Counted from the first letter of the stretch, positions 54,019 to 62,606 are shown. The stretch is 64,000 nucleotides of DNA from Actinomadura parmotrematis (GCF_019458805.1 NZ_JAIBOA010000007.1:248001-312000); one strand, 5' to 3'. Program-made: numbers and translations. Notes: generated by a model from the sequence alone, not told the origin.

Positions 54019-54037
54019 GATCTACAATGTAAAGGCG
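54019..54037. promoter_or_regulatory. TACAATGTA element, copy at the kamA stop
   Basis: GATCTACAATGTAAAGGCG, identical to the copy at 36504. It overlaps the last codons and stop of kamA (54022) and lies about 210 bases upstream of the HDO gene on the minus strand. The 53814-54018 gap holds no gene. Confidence 0.6.
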
Positions 54038-55431
54038 TCGGCTTCCCGCTCCCGCCACCACATCTGACCCGCCTCGGGCAGCGTGTAGATCGGGTCGTAG
54101 TACGGATAGCGCCGCTGGAGGGCGTCGGGATCGACGGCTTCCAGGCCCGTCCGGTAGTTCTTCGTCCAGGAGGACACGCCGCGCTCGCGGTCGTAGTCGG
54201 CCGGCTGGTGGACCCAGCGCTTGCCGACGTAGGGGACGTCGCAGACGATGCGCGGGGTGGCGAAGCCGGGCAGGTAGCCCATGATGGCGTGCTGGAGGTC
54301 CTGTGCCTCGTGCAGTGCGAGCCGCCAGTGCTCGGCGGCGGGGATCATGTCGCACATGTACAGGTAGTAGGGCATGATGCCGGCTTCGTCGAGCAGGGCG
54401 AACGACAGGTCGAGCAGGGCTTCGGGGGTGTCGTTGACGCCGCGCAGCAGGACGCCCTGGTTGCGGACGTCGCGGATGCCGGTGTCCAGCAGGGCGCGGG
54501 CGGCGCGGGCGACCAGCGGGGTGACCGAGCGGGCGGCGTTGACGTGGGTGTGCACGGCGATCTGGACGCCGCGGGCGGCGGCCTTGGCGGCGAGGCGCTC
54601 CATGCCGGCGCGGACCTCGTCCTGCAGCCAGTGCTGGGGGAGGCCCATGAGGGCCTTGGAGGCCAGGCGGACGTCGCGGATGTTGTCGATGTCGAGCAGG
54701 GCGTCCAGGAAGGACTCCAGGCGCGGCCAGGGCAGGTTGGCGACGTCGCCGCCGGAGACGACGACGTCGCGGACGCCGGGGGTGGCGCGCAGGTAGTCGA
54801 GCATGGCGGCGTGGCGGTCGGGGGGTTTGAGGGTGAAGCGGTGCTTGTCGACGGCGGGGGTGGAGTTGCCGACCAGGTCCATGCGGGTGCAGTGGCCGCA
54901 GTACTGGGGGCAGGTGGACAGCAGTTCGGCCAGGACCTTGGTGGGGTAGCGGTGGGTGAGGCCCTGGACGGTCCACATCTCGGCCTCGTGCAGGGAGTCG
55001 CGGGCGGCGCGGGGGTGGGAGGGCCAGTCGGTGCGGCGGTCGGAGGCGACGGGGAGCATGTAGCGGCGGACGGGGTCGGCGTAGAACGCCTCGGTGGAGG
55101 AGGTGTCCATGGTGTTGAGCATCTGCGGGGGCAGCAGCATGGACATGGTGGCGTGCTCGGCCTGGTCGCGCTGCAGGTCGGTGTAGAAGCGGTCGTCGAC
55201 GAGGTCGCCGAGGACGGCGCGCAGCTGGCGGGTGTTCTTCAGGCAGTGGGCGCGCTGCCATTGGGCCGATTCCCATTCGGCGGTGGTGACGTCGCGCCAG
55301 CCGGGGAGGCGGCGGTGGTCGGGTTCGTGCAGGGGGCGGCGGCGGTAGGCGTAGGGCTGCCGGGCGGGGTCGTCGGCAGGGGTGGGGGAGGACCCGGCGG
55401 GGCCGGTGTCCGGGTGCAGGGCGGTGGTCAT
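54022..55431 (-). CDS. kamA: Lysine 2,3-aminomutase (radical SAM)
   Basis: Converts L-lysine to L-beta-lysine using SAM, [4Fe-4S] and pyridoxal phosphate, 469 aa. Seen: radical SAM cysteines C174, C178, C181 in TCPQYCGHCTRMD, GGDVANL, HTHVNAARSVTP and a C-terminal PLP-lysine region DVPYVGKRWVHQ. Length fits actinobacterial KamA. Divergent from kdd, with three palindromes in the shared 190-base gap. Beta-lysine can feed degradation via KamDE/Kdd (found here) or antibiotic biosynthesis; no antibiotic synthetase is near. Confidence 0.93.
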   Translation of the reverse strand: MTTALHPDTGPAGSSPTPADDPARQPYAYRRRPLHEPDHRRLPGWRDVTTAEWESAQWQRAHCLKNTRQLRAVLGDLVDDRFYTDLQRDQAEHATMSMLLPPQMLNTMDTSSTEAFYADPVRRYMLPVASDRRTDWPSHPRAARDSLHEAEMWTVQGLTHRYPTKVLAELLSTCPQYCGHCTRMDLVGNSTPAVDKHRFTLKPPDRHAAMLDYLRATPGVRDVVVSGGDVANLPWPRLESFLDALLDIDNIRDVRLASKALMGLPQHWLQDEVRAGMERLAAKAAARGVQIAVHTHVNAARSVTPLVARAARALLDTGIRDVRNQGVLLRGVNDTPEALLDLSFALLDEAGIMPYYLYMCDMIPAAEHWRLALHEAQDLQHAIMGYLPGFATPRIVCDVPYVGKRWVHQPADYDRERGVSSWTKNYRTGLEAVDPDALQRRYPYYDPIYTLPEAGQMWWREREADAFTL

Positions 55432-55523
55432 CGTCGACCCCTTCCTCGCGGTGCGGCACGTGCGGCGGTGGTTGCTGCTGGTTGCTGGTGGTGGTGGACG
55501 GCTGGTGGCCGCAAAAGTCTTGT

Positions 55524-55570
55524 GTCAGGCTGACGTTACGGGAAGACTTCCGGTTCAACCAGAGTTGACC
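55524..55570. repeat. Three palindromes in the kamA-kdd divergent promoter region
   Basis: GTCAGGCTGAC (55524-55534), GGAAGACTTCC (55541-55551) and GGTTCAACCAGAGTTGACC (55552-55570, arms GGT(T)CAAC/GTTGACC). They are nearly contiguous, 52-98 bases from the kdd start and 93-139 from the kamA start, well placed for a lysine-responsive regulator. Confidence 0.6.
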
Positions 55571-55621
55571 GGGACGATTTACGTCCCCGAGGGGGGACGA
55601 AGGGCGCGGGACGGGACGCAG

Positions 55622-56674
55622 ATGATCGATCGACACGTGGGACCGGCCGGCCGCGCCGTGGGGCTGCACCGGGTGCTGGAGCCGACGGGCGTGCTGCCGC
55701 AGGCGGCGCTGCGGCTGGACGCCTCGCCGGAGATCGGGCCCGACGAGGTGCGGGTGGGGGTGGAGCGGCTGAACCTGGACGCGGCGTCCTTCCGGCAGCT
55801 GCGCACCGCGCACGGCGGCGACGGCGACGCGGTCCGCGCCGCCGTCCTGGAGATCGTCGGGACGCGCGGCAAGATGCAGAACCCCGTCACCGGGTCGGGC
55901 GGGATGCTGGTGGGGACGGTGCAGGAGGTCGGGGCGGAGTCCCCGCTCGGCCTGGCGCCCGGCGACCGGGTCGCGACGCTGGTGTCGCTGACCCTGACCC
56001 CGCTGGCGGTGACCGACGGGCTGGCGTCGTGGGACGGGCGCTCGGAGCAGGTCCCCGCGCGGGGTCATGCGATCCTGTTCGCCCGCTCGATCGTGGCGGT
56101 GCTGCCCGACGACCTGCCGGTGCCGCTGGCGCTGGCGGTCATGGACGTGTGCGGCGCGCCCGCCCTCACCCACCGGGTGGTGGCGGCGCGGCCGGGGGCG
56201 TCGGTGGCGGTGCTGGGCGCGGCGGGCAAGAGCGGGTCGCTGGCGCTGGCGGCGGCACGCCGCGCGGGCGCCTCGCGCCTGGTCGGGCTCGTGCCGACCG
56301 CCGCGGAGGAGGAGCGGCTGCGGGCGGCGGGCCTGGCCGGGGAGGTGGTGCGCGCCGACGCGCGCGATCCGGTCGCGGTCGCGGCGGCCGTCGGCGACCC
56401 GGTGGACGTCACGGTGGTCTGCGTGGACGTGCCGGGCTGCGAGCACGGCGCGATCTTGTCGACGGCGCCGGGCGGCACGGTGGTGTTCTTCTCGATGGCG
56501 ACGTCGTTCCCGGCGGCCGCGCTCGGCGCCGAGGGGCTGGCCGCCGACGTGACGATGCTCATCGGCAACGGTTATGTGCCCGGTCACGCGAGCATGGCGC
56601 TTGACCTGTTGCGGAACGAACCGGGTGTACGCGCGTCGTTCACCGCACGGACGGGCGGCGATTCGGCACAATAG
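55622..56674 (+). CDS. kdd: L-erythro-3,5-diaminohexanoate dehydrogenase
   Basis: Oxidises 3,5-diaminohexanoate to 5-amino-3-oxohexanoate with NAD+ in the lysine fermentation pathway, 350 aa from ATG 55622. Seen: HRVLEPTGVLPQAALRLD, LNLDAASFRQL, the family-specific RGKMQNPVTGSGGMLVGTV, and nucleotide-binding VAVLGAAGKSGSLALAAARR. It is an MDR-like fold without the usual zinc motif. Divergent from kamA and 35 bases before a DUF2252 gene. Confidence 0.9.
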   Translation: MIDRHVGPAGRAVGLHRVLEPTGVLPQAALRLDASPEIGPDEVRVGVERLNLDAASFRQLRTAHGGDGDAVRAAVLEIVGTRGKMQNPVTGSGGMLVGTVQEVGAESPLGLAPGDRVATLVSLTLTPLAVTDGLASWDGRSEQVPARGHAILFARSIVAVLPDDLPVPLALAVMDVCGAPALTHRVVAARPGASVAVLGAAGKSGSLALAAARRAGASRLVGLVPTAAEEERLRAAGLAGEVVRADARDPVAVAAAVGDPVDVTVVCVDVPGCEHGAILSTAPGGTVVFFSMATSFPAAALGAEGLAADVTMLIGNGYVPGHASMALDLLRNEPGVRASFTARTGGDSAQ

Positions 56675-56709
56675 CGCGCACAGCCCCCCTTCCTGCGAGG
56701 AGAACGCCG

Positions 56710-58041
56710 ATGGCCGGCATCACCGAGACCCTGCGCGCCCGCGACCCCGAGGAGCGCAAGAGCCAGATCGTGGGGGTGCTGGTGGAGACGTTCGCGGGCC
56801 TGATGGAGCGCAGCCCGGCCGAGTTCCGGCGCCGGTTCCGCAAGATGGCCTCCGACCCGTTCGCCTTCTACCGGGGCAGCGCGTGCCTGTTCTACGCCGA
56901 CGTCGTCGACGACGAGGACCGCTGGGCCGACGAGCGGACCGGCCGGGTGTGGATCCAGGGCGACCTGCACGCGCAGAACTTCGGCACCTACCTCAACGCC
57001 GACGGGGTGTTCGTCTTCGACGTCAACGACTTCGACGAGGCCTACGTCGGGCACTTCACCTGGGACGTCAAGCGGCTGGTGGCGAGCCTGGCGCTGCTGG
57101 CGTGGGGCAAGGCGGTGTCGGACGCCGACATCCGCCGCCTGATCGAGACCTACGTGCGCGCCTACGTCGACCAGGTCCGCCACTACGCCACCCACGCCGA
57201 CGACTACTCCTTCGCGCTCACCCTGGACAACACCGACGGCTACGTCCGCGACGTGCTGGTGCGGGCGCTGTCGTCGGCGCGCGTCCAGCTGCTGGACGGG
57301 ATGACGCTGGTGGAGGAGAGCGAGCGGCGGTTCAAGCACGGGGCGGGGGTGCGGCGGCTGGACGAGGCCGAGCGCGCCAAGGTCGAGAAGGCCTACCAGG
57401 CGTACCTGGCGACGATCCCGAGCGAGAAGCGGTTCGGCAGCCTCACCTACGACATCAAGGACATCGTGGGCTCGTCGGGGTTCGGGATCGGGTCGGCGGG
57501 CCTGTCGGCGTACAACATCCTGGTGGAGGGCCGCACGCAGGCGCTGGAGAACGACGTCATCCTGTCGATGAAGCAGGGCAACGTCGCCGCGCCGAGCCGG
57601 GTCGTCGACGACGAGCGCATCCGCGCCTACTTCCAGCACGAGGGGCACCGCACGGCGGTGTCGCGGCGCGCCCTGCAGGCCAACACCGACCCGTGGCTGG
57701 GGTACACCGAGATCGACGGCGTCGGCTACGTGGTGCAGGAGCTGTCGCCCTACGAGGCCGACCTGGACTGGGGCGGGCTGATCGAGCCGGCGGACATGCT
57801 GTCGGTGCTGGACGACCTGGGCCGCGCCACCGCCAAGATCCACTGCGTGTCGGACTTCGACTCCGACCACACCCTGGTCGGCTTCCAGGTCGAGGACGCC
57901 ATCAACGGCGTCATCGGCGACCGCGAGGACGCCTTCGTCGCCGACATGGTCGCCTTCGGCACCGAGTACGCCGTCATCGTCCGCGACGACCACCGCCTGT
58001 TCGTCGACGCCTTCCGCAACGGCGAGATCCCGGGCCTGTAG
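56710..58041 (+). CDS. DUF2252 protein with kinase-like fold
   Basis: Unknown function, 443 aa. Seen: WIQGDLHAQNFGTYLN and FVFDVNDFDEAYVG, which resemble the catalytic HGDxHxxN and metal DxD motifs of aminoglycoside-phosphotransferase-like kinases; DVKRLVASLAL and YNILVEGRTQALENDVILSMKQG are typical of DUF2252. RBS GAGGAG precedes ATG 56710. Short spacing after kdd suggests co-transcription, but no known role in lysine breakdown exists. Confidence 0.85.
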   Translation: MAGITETLRARDPEERKSQIVGVLVETFAGLMERSPAEFRRRFRKMASDPFAFYRGSACLFYADVVDDEDRWADERTGRVWIQGDLHAQNFGTYLNADGVFVFDVNDFDEAYVGHFTWDVKRLVASLALLAWGKAVSDADIRRLIETYVRAYVDQVRHYATHADDYSFALTLDNTDGYVRDVLVRALSSARVQLLDGMTLVEESERRFKHGAGVRRLDEAERAKVEKAYQAYLATIPSEKRFGSLTYDIKDIVGSSGFGIGSAGLSAYNILVEGRTQALENDVILSMKQGNVAAPSRVVDDERIRAYFQHEGHRTAVSRRALQANTDPWLGYTEIDGVGYVVQELSPYEADLDWGGLIEPADMLSVLDDLGRATAKIHCVSDFDSDHTLVGFQVEDAINGVIGDREDAFVADMVAFGTEYAVIVRDDHRLFVDAFRNGEIPGL

Positions 58042-58137
58042 CGGCGGCGGGGGCAGCCACCTTCATCGCGGTGGAGGGGGCGAGGGCCGCCGCGGCGGTC
58101 CTCGCCGCGCCGGCGGTCGTGCGGATCACCGGCATGC

Positions 58138-58325
58138 GGGCGGCGGGCCACCACCCACTGGCTGTTGGCCGCCGAGCCGGCCGCGCGCTACCCGGCGCCG
58201 ACCTCGGCGTCGCCGCCCTGGCCGGTCACGTCGGGGTCAGCGCGCGCCGGCTCACCCGGCCGTTCCGCGCGCATCTGGCCGAGCCGCCCGGCGCGGCGGT
58301 GCGGCGCACGCGCGTGGAGGTCGCC
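58138..58325 (+). pseudogene. Remnant of a GlxA-type AraC-family regulator
   Basis: Two shifted fragments: GRRATTHWLLAAEPAARYPA (about 58138-58197), the typical end of the amidotransferase-like domain, then in another frame DLGVAALAGHVGVSARRLTRPF and EPPGAAVRRTRVE (58197-58325), the start of the AraC DNA-binding domain. The region normally joining them (over 100 residues) is deleted, and no N- or C-terminal part is seen. It fills the gap between the DUF2252 gene and the convergent proline-rich gene. Confidence 0.75.
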
Positions 58326-58351
58326 CCCGGGCGGCCGGGGACGCGGCGGGG

Positions 58352-59035
58352 TCAGCGGGCGAAGGCCAGGGCGGTGCCGGCGCTGATGACGGCGGCCAGC
58401 ACGACGATCACCAGCGGGGTGGCGAGCGGCGACGGCCGCCGGTGCCGGGGCTTCAGCAGCGACGTGGGCCGGCGGTGCGCGGCCGCCAGGGTCGGCTTGG
58501 GGGGACGCGGCGCGGGCGCGGCGATGTCGGGTGCCGGGAGGTCGGGCGCGGGGATGCGCGGCACCGGCACCGGCGCAGCGGCGGGCGCGGGCGGTGCCGC
58601 GGGCGGTGCGGGGGCCGGTGCGGCCGCGGGGGGCGCCGGCGTGGGCGTCCTCCTGACCTCGGGCTTGGGTGTGGGTGTGGGCGCGGGGGCCGGGGTGGTC
58701 GGTTGCGGCCGAGGGGGCGCTGGCGTGGGCGTGGCGGGGGGCGGTGCGACCGGTGCCACCGGCGTCGGGGTCGGCGGGGGAAGCGGCGGGGGCGTCGGCG
58801 TCGGGGGCACGGGGACCGGGGCGGGCGGCGGCGCGGGGGCGTGCGAGCAGCCCGCGCCCGATCCGACGTTGACGTGGACGTCGTCGTGGACGTGGACCGT
58901 GACCGAGCCGCCCACGCACACCAGCACCTCGCCCGATCCCGACCCGGGCCCGGGGGGCGGCGCCGCCGACGCCGTCAGCGGCAGCAGCGACGCCGCGGCG
59001 AGCGCGGCCGGGATCATGGCCAGCAGGCGGCGCAC
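58352..59035 (-). CDS. Secreted/membrane-anchored proline-rich protein
   Basis: Unrecognised 227-aa protein. Seen: signal peptide (MIPAALAAASLLPLTASA), a short cysteine-containing domain with VLVCVGGSVTVHVHDDVHVNVGSGAGC (His/Val/Asp pattern), ~110 residues of Pro/Ala/Thr repeats (PTPTP, PAPAP), a basic stretch, and a C-terminal membrane helix PLVIVVLAAVISAGTALAF. Probably spans the cell wall. GTG 59035 is three bases after the stop of the DUF4239 gene. Function unknown. Confidence 0.75.
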   Translation of the reverse strand: MRRLLAMIPAALAAASLLPLTASAAPPPGPGSGSGEVLVCVGGSVTVHVHDDVHVNVGSGAGCSHAPAPPPAPVPVPPTPTPPPLPPPTPTPVAPVAPPPATPTPAPPRPQPTTPAPAPTPTPKPEVRRTPTPAPPAAAPAPAPPAAPPAPAAAPVPVPRIPAPDLPAPDIAAPAPRPPKPTLAAAHRRPTSLLKPRHRRPSPLATPLVIVVLAAVISAGTALAFAR

Positions 59036-59037
59036 GC

Positions 59038-59814
59038 TCAGCCCCCCGCGGCGACGCGCTGCAGCTCGGCCAGGGCGGCGGCGTAGGCGTCGGGGCCGAC
59101 GGCGAGCGCGCCGGAGAACACGTGCTGGATGTCGAAGCACAGCCATACCCCCAGGCCGAGCAGGGCCGCCATGAGGAACAGCGGCACGAGCGCCATGCCG
59201 CGGGGGCGCGCGCCGGCCAGGTAGGGCAGCACCATGACCAGCAGGCCGGTGAGGACGGTGATGGCCAGCAGTCCCGGCGGCGGCGCGGAGGTGGCGTCCA
59301 TGGCGCGCTGCTGGCGGGCGGTGGCGATCTCGGTGAGGTGGTCCAGCAGCGCGGTGCGGGCGTCCTGCGGCTCGTCGTCGGTGGTCTTCAGGGCGGTGAC
59401 GTCGCGGCGCAGCCGGTCCAGGCGCGCCCAGCCGTCGGCCGACAGGCGGCCCTTGCGCATGTCGGCCCACTCGCTGTCGTGGACGAAGCGCGCGTAGTCG
59501 GTGAGCGCGGCCTGCACGGGGCGGCCCTGGCCGGCCGGCAGCCGGGCGGCCGACCAGTACGCCTCCACGATCGCCTGGCCCTCGACGTTGGTGTTCATGC
59601 GGGCCGCGTCCGCCGACGTCCACGGCACCACGATGGCGATGGCGAACGCCAGCAGGAACAGGGCCGACAGCATCGCGCCGGCGTGGCTGTTGGTGGGGCC
59701 GTCGGGCTCGGCGTCCTCGGCGGCGTGCCTGGCGCGCTTGACGAGCCGGCTCGCGATGAAGACGATCGCCACCGCGCAGGCCGCGGCGAGCAGGTAGGCG
59801 GGCATGACCCTCAT
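59038..59814 (-). CDS. DUF4239 membrane protein
   Basis: Bestrophin-like-architecture membrane protein of unknown function, 258 aa. Two N-terminal helices (YLLAAACAVAIVFIASRLV; GAMLSALFLLAFAIAIVVPW), an extracytoplasmic helical region (EAYWSAARLP...), and two C-terminal helices. The pattern fits DUF4239. It overlaps or nearly touches the proline-rich gene downstream, so they form an operon. ATG 59814 or 59805 is the start. Confidence 0.85.
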   Translation of the reverse strand: MRVMPAYLLAAACAVAIVFIASRLVKRARHAAEDAEPDGPTNSHAGAMLSALFLLAFAIAIVVPWTSADAARMNTNVEGQAIVEAYWSAARLPAGQGRPVQAALTDYARFVHDSEWADMRKGRLSADGWARLDRLRRDVTALKTTDDEPQDARTALLDHLTEIATARQQRAMDATSAPPPGLLAITVLTGLLVMVLPYLAGARPRGMALVPLFLMAALLGLGVWLCFDIQHVFSGALAVGPDAYAAALAELQRVAAGG

Positions 59815-59996
59815 TTCGCAGATCGTGGCGCCGGTCAGGGCGCGGGGCGGGCGGCACGTGGCCCGCTACTTGCAGTGAGTATAAGTTCACGATCAGTAGG
59901 GGGTCATGATTTTGCCCAGGCCGGGGCCGGGGATTGCCCGCCCTCGACCCCGCGAAGATGTTCTTGCGTCGAGGCCGGTCGATACCGCAGGATCTC

Positions 59997-60019
59997 CCGT
60001 ATGGATCGCGTCAATACGG
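59997..60019. promoter_or_regulatory. Inverted repeat upstream of kamD
   Basis: CCGTAT-N11-ATACGG, perfect 6-bp arms, 38 bases before the kamD start. The 243-base gap also holds an AT-richer stretch with TTGCAG-N17-TCAGTA (59870-59898), a possible promoter. Confidence 0.4.
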
Positions 60020-60057
60020 ACGATTGTTCGTCACGGGCGCGCGGGAGGGAGACGGCA

Positions 60058-61674
60058 ATGGCGCCGGAAGGAAAACTCGACCTCGATCCCGAGGTGGTGC
60101 GCACGGCCCGCCGGCTGGCCGCGCGCGCCGCCGAGCCCGTCATCGCGATGGCGCGCACCCACACCACGGTGTCGGTCGAGCGCGCGCTGCTGCGGCTGGC
60201 CGGGCTGGCCGGCGCCGACGCCGGGGGCCGCCCGTGGGTCAACCACCTGGCCGACGCGGTGCGCGACCAGGTGGGCCTGGAGCACGGCGTCGCGCTGCCG
60301 GTCTGGGACGCGCTGCGCACCGGCCCGCACCGCGACCTGGCCGACCTGGCCCGCGCCGCCGCCCGCGGCACCGCCCGCTTCCGCCTGCCGGCCGGCGACG
60401 ACGCGGCCGCCGCCCGCGAGGCGTCGGGCCTGGCCGCCCGCGCCGGCATCGCCCGCATCGACCACCGCCGCGCCGAGCGCGCGCGGATGCTGCGCGAGGT
60501 CGGCGACCCGCCCCGCCCGCTCATCTACCTGATCGTGGCGACCGGCGACATCTTCGAGGACATCCCGCAGGCCCAGGCCGCCGCCCGCGAGGGCGCCGAC
60601 GTCGTCGCGGTGATCCGCTCCACCGGGCAGTCGCTGCTGGACTTCGTCCCCGAGGGCGCCACCCGCGAGGGCTACGCCGGCACCTACGCCACCCAGGAGA
60701 ACTTCCGCCTCATGCGCGCCGCCCTGGACGAGGTGTCGCGCGAGCTCGGCCGGTACGTGCGGCTCACCAACTACGCCTCGGGCCTCTGCATGCCCGAGAT
60801 CGCGGCGCTGGCCGGGCTGGAGCGCCTGGACATGATGCTCAACGACTGCATGTACGGCATCATCTTCCGCGACATCAACCCCCGCCGCACCTTCATCGAC
60901 CAGCGCTTCTCCCGGCAGGTCCACGCCCGCGCCGGCATCGTCGTCAACACCGGCGAGGACAACTACCTCACCACCGCCGACGCCGTGGACGCCGCGCACA
61001 CCGTCGTGGTCAGCCAGCTGCTCAACGAGCGGTTCGGGCACGAGGCGGGCCTGCGCGACGACCAGCTCGGCCTCGGCCACGCCTTCGAGATCGACCCGGC
61101 GGTGCCCTCCTCCTTCCGGCTGGAGCTCGCCCACGCCCAGCTCGTGCGCGAGCTGTTCCCCGGCGCGCCGCTGAAGTACATGCCGCCGACCAAGCACATG
61201 AGCGGCAACATCTTCGCCGGCTACCTGCTGGACGCCTTCTTCAACCTGGCGGGCGTGCTCACCGACCAGTCGATCATCCTGATCGGGATGATGACCGAGG
61301 GCATCCACACCCCGTGGCTGTCGGACCGCGACCTGGCGCTGGAGAACGTGCGCTACGTCCGCGACGCCTGCGGCGACCTGGCCGAGGACTTCGTCCCGCG
61401 CCCCGGCGGGTTCGTCCAGCAGCGCGCCCGCCGCGTGCTGTCGGAGGCGGTGCAGCTGCTGGAGCGCGTCGAGCGCGACGGGCTGCTCACCGCGATCGCC
61501 GAGGGCACCTTCGGCGTCACCCGCCGCCCCGCCGACGGCGGCAAGGGCCTGGAGGGCGTCGTGGAGCGCGCCCCCGGCTACCACAACCCCGCGATCGCGA
61601 TCCTGGACGCCGAGGACCCGCACGCCGCGTCCACCGAACCGGCCGGGCAGGCCGGACAGGAGGTGCCCGCATGA
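60058..61674 (+). CDS. kamD: Lysine 5,6-aminomutase alpha subunit
   Basis: Large subunit of the adenosylcobalamin- and PLP-dependent mutase moving the 6-amino group of (beta-)lysine to C5, 538 aa from ATG 60058 after GGGAGGGAG. TIM-barrel sequence features: LIYLIVATGDIFEDIPQAQAAA, GQSLLDFVPEGATREGYAGTYATQENF, CMYGIIFRDINPRRTFIDQRFSR, MPPTKHMSGNIF and MMTEGIHTPWLSDRD, all typical of KamD. Overlaps kamE by ATGA. B12 is required. Confidence 0.95.
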   Translation: MAPEGKLDLDPEVVRTARRLAARAAEPVIAMARTHTTVSVERALLRLAGLAGADAGGRPWVNHLADAVRDQVGLEHGVALPVWDALRTGPHRDLADLARAAARGTARFRLPAGDDAAAAREASGLAARAGIARIDHRRAERARMLREVGDPPRPLIYLIVATGDIFEDIPQAQAAAREGADVVAVIRSTGQSLLDFVPEGATREGYAGTYATQENFRLMRAALDEVSRELGRYVRLTNYASGLCMPEIAALAGLERLDMMLNDCMYGIIFRDINPRRTFIDQRFSRQVHARAGIVVNTGEDNYLTTADAVDAAHTVVVSQLLNERFGHEAGLRDDQLGLGHAFEIDPAVPSSFRLELAHAQLVRELFPGAPLKYMPPTKHMSGNIFAGYLLDAFFNLAGVLTDQSIILIGMMTEGIHTPWLSDRDLALENVRYVRDACGDLAEDFVPRPGGFVQQRARRVLSEAVQLLERVERDGLLTAIAEGTFGVTRRPADGGKGLEGVVERAPGYHNPAIAILDAEDPHAASTEPAGQAGQEVPA

Positions 61675-62606
61675 GCGCCCACGACCCCGCCGGCCCCGCC
61701 GCCGCTTCCGCCGCCGTGGGGACGGAGGCCCGCGCGCCGGCCGAGCCCGCCGACACCCGCCAGGTCATCCGCCCCTACGGCGACACCACCGGCGACGGGC
61801 TGGTGCAGATGTCGTTCACCCTGCCGGTGCCCTTCGGGCGCCGCGCCGAGGCCGCCGCGCTGCAGCTGGCGGGCAAGATGGGCCTGGACCCCGCCAGCGT
61901 CGTGCACGCCAAGGCGATGGGCCCCGACTTCACCTTCTTCATCGTCTACGGCCGCACCGGGCACCTCATCGACTACGCCTCCATCCCCGCCCCGCCCGGA
62001 CGCGAGTACCCGCTGCTGGGCGCCGCCGAGGTGAACCGGGCGGTGCGCGCCGGGCTGAACCGGCGGCTGGTCGTCGTCGGCGCCTGCATCGGCACCGACG
62101 CCCACACCGTCGGCATCGACGCGATCCTCAACGTCAAGGGCTTCGCCGGGGAGAAGGGCCTGGAGTACTACCGGGAGATCCAGGTGGTGAACATGGGCGC
62201 CCAGGTCACCGTCGAGGAGCTGGTGGCGCGCGCCAAGCAGGCGGGCGCCGACGCGGTGCTGGTCTCCCAGGTCGTCACCCAGCGCAACGCCCACCTGCAC
62301 AACACCAAGCAGATGGCGGCGGCCTTCCACGCCGAGTACCCCACCGCCGTCGCCGCCGGCATGGGCCGCCCGCTGCTGGTGGTGGGGGGCCCGCGCTTCG
62401 ACACCGTCACCCCCGCCGACCTCGGCGTGGACCGCGTCTTCGGCAAGGGCACCACGCCCGCCGAGGTCGCCTCCTACCTGGTGCACGCCCTGGTCCCGGG
62501 CCGGGCGGCCGCCGGCACCGCCGCCGAGGACGGCACCGACGGCACCGACGGCACCGACGGCACCGACGGCACCGACGGCACCGATCTCGAAGGCGAGGAC
62601 CTGTGA
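61671..62606 (+). CDS. kamE: Lysine 5,6-aminomutase beta subunit
   Basis: B12-binding subunit, 311 aa. Seen: DxHxxG motif D143-A-H145-T-V-G148, where His ligates cobalt, and Lys156 exactly 11 residues further, matching the spacing of the cobalt His and PLP Lys of the clostridial enzyme (His133 and Lys144). Also VVNMGAQVTVEELVARAKQAGADAVLVSQ. The first ~30 residues are Ala/Pro-rich; the C-terminal tail is a (DGT)n repeat. Overlaps kamD and kal. Confidence 0.95.
   Translation: MSAHDPAGPAAASAAVGTEARAPAEPADTRQVIRPYGDTTGDGLVQMSFTLPVPFGRRAEAAALQLAGKMGLDPASVVHAKAMGPDFTFFIVYGRTGHLIDYASIPAPPGREYPLLGAAEVNRAVRAGLNRRLVVVGACIGTDAHTVGIDAILNVKGFAGEKGLEYYREIQVVNMGAQVTVEELVARAKQAGADAVLVSQVVTQRNAHLHNTKQMAAAFHAEYPTAVAAGMGRPLLVVGGPRFDTVTPADLGVDRVFGKGTTPAEVASYLVHALVPGRAAAGTAAEDGTDGTDGTDGTDGTDGTDLEGEDL
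62532..62585 (+). repeat. GGCACCGAC 9-bp tandem repeat within kamE
   Basis: Five perfect copies and one ending GAT encode the (Gly-Thr-Asp) tail of KamE. Copy number is likely variable between strains. Confidence 0.92.
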
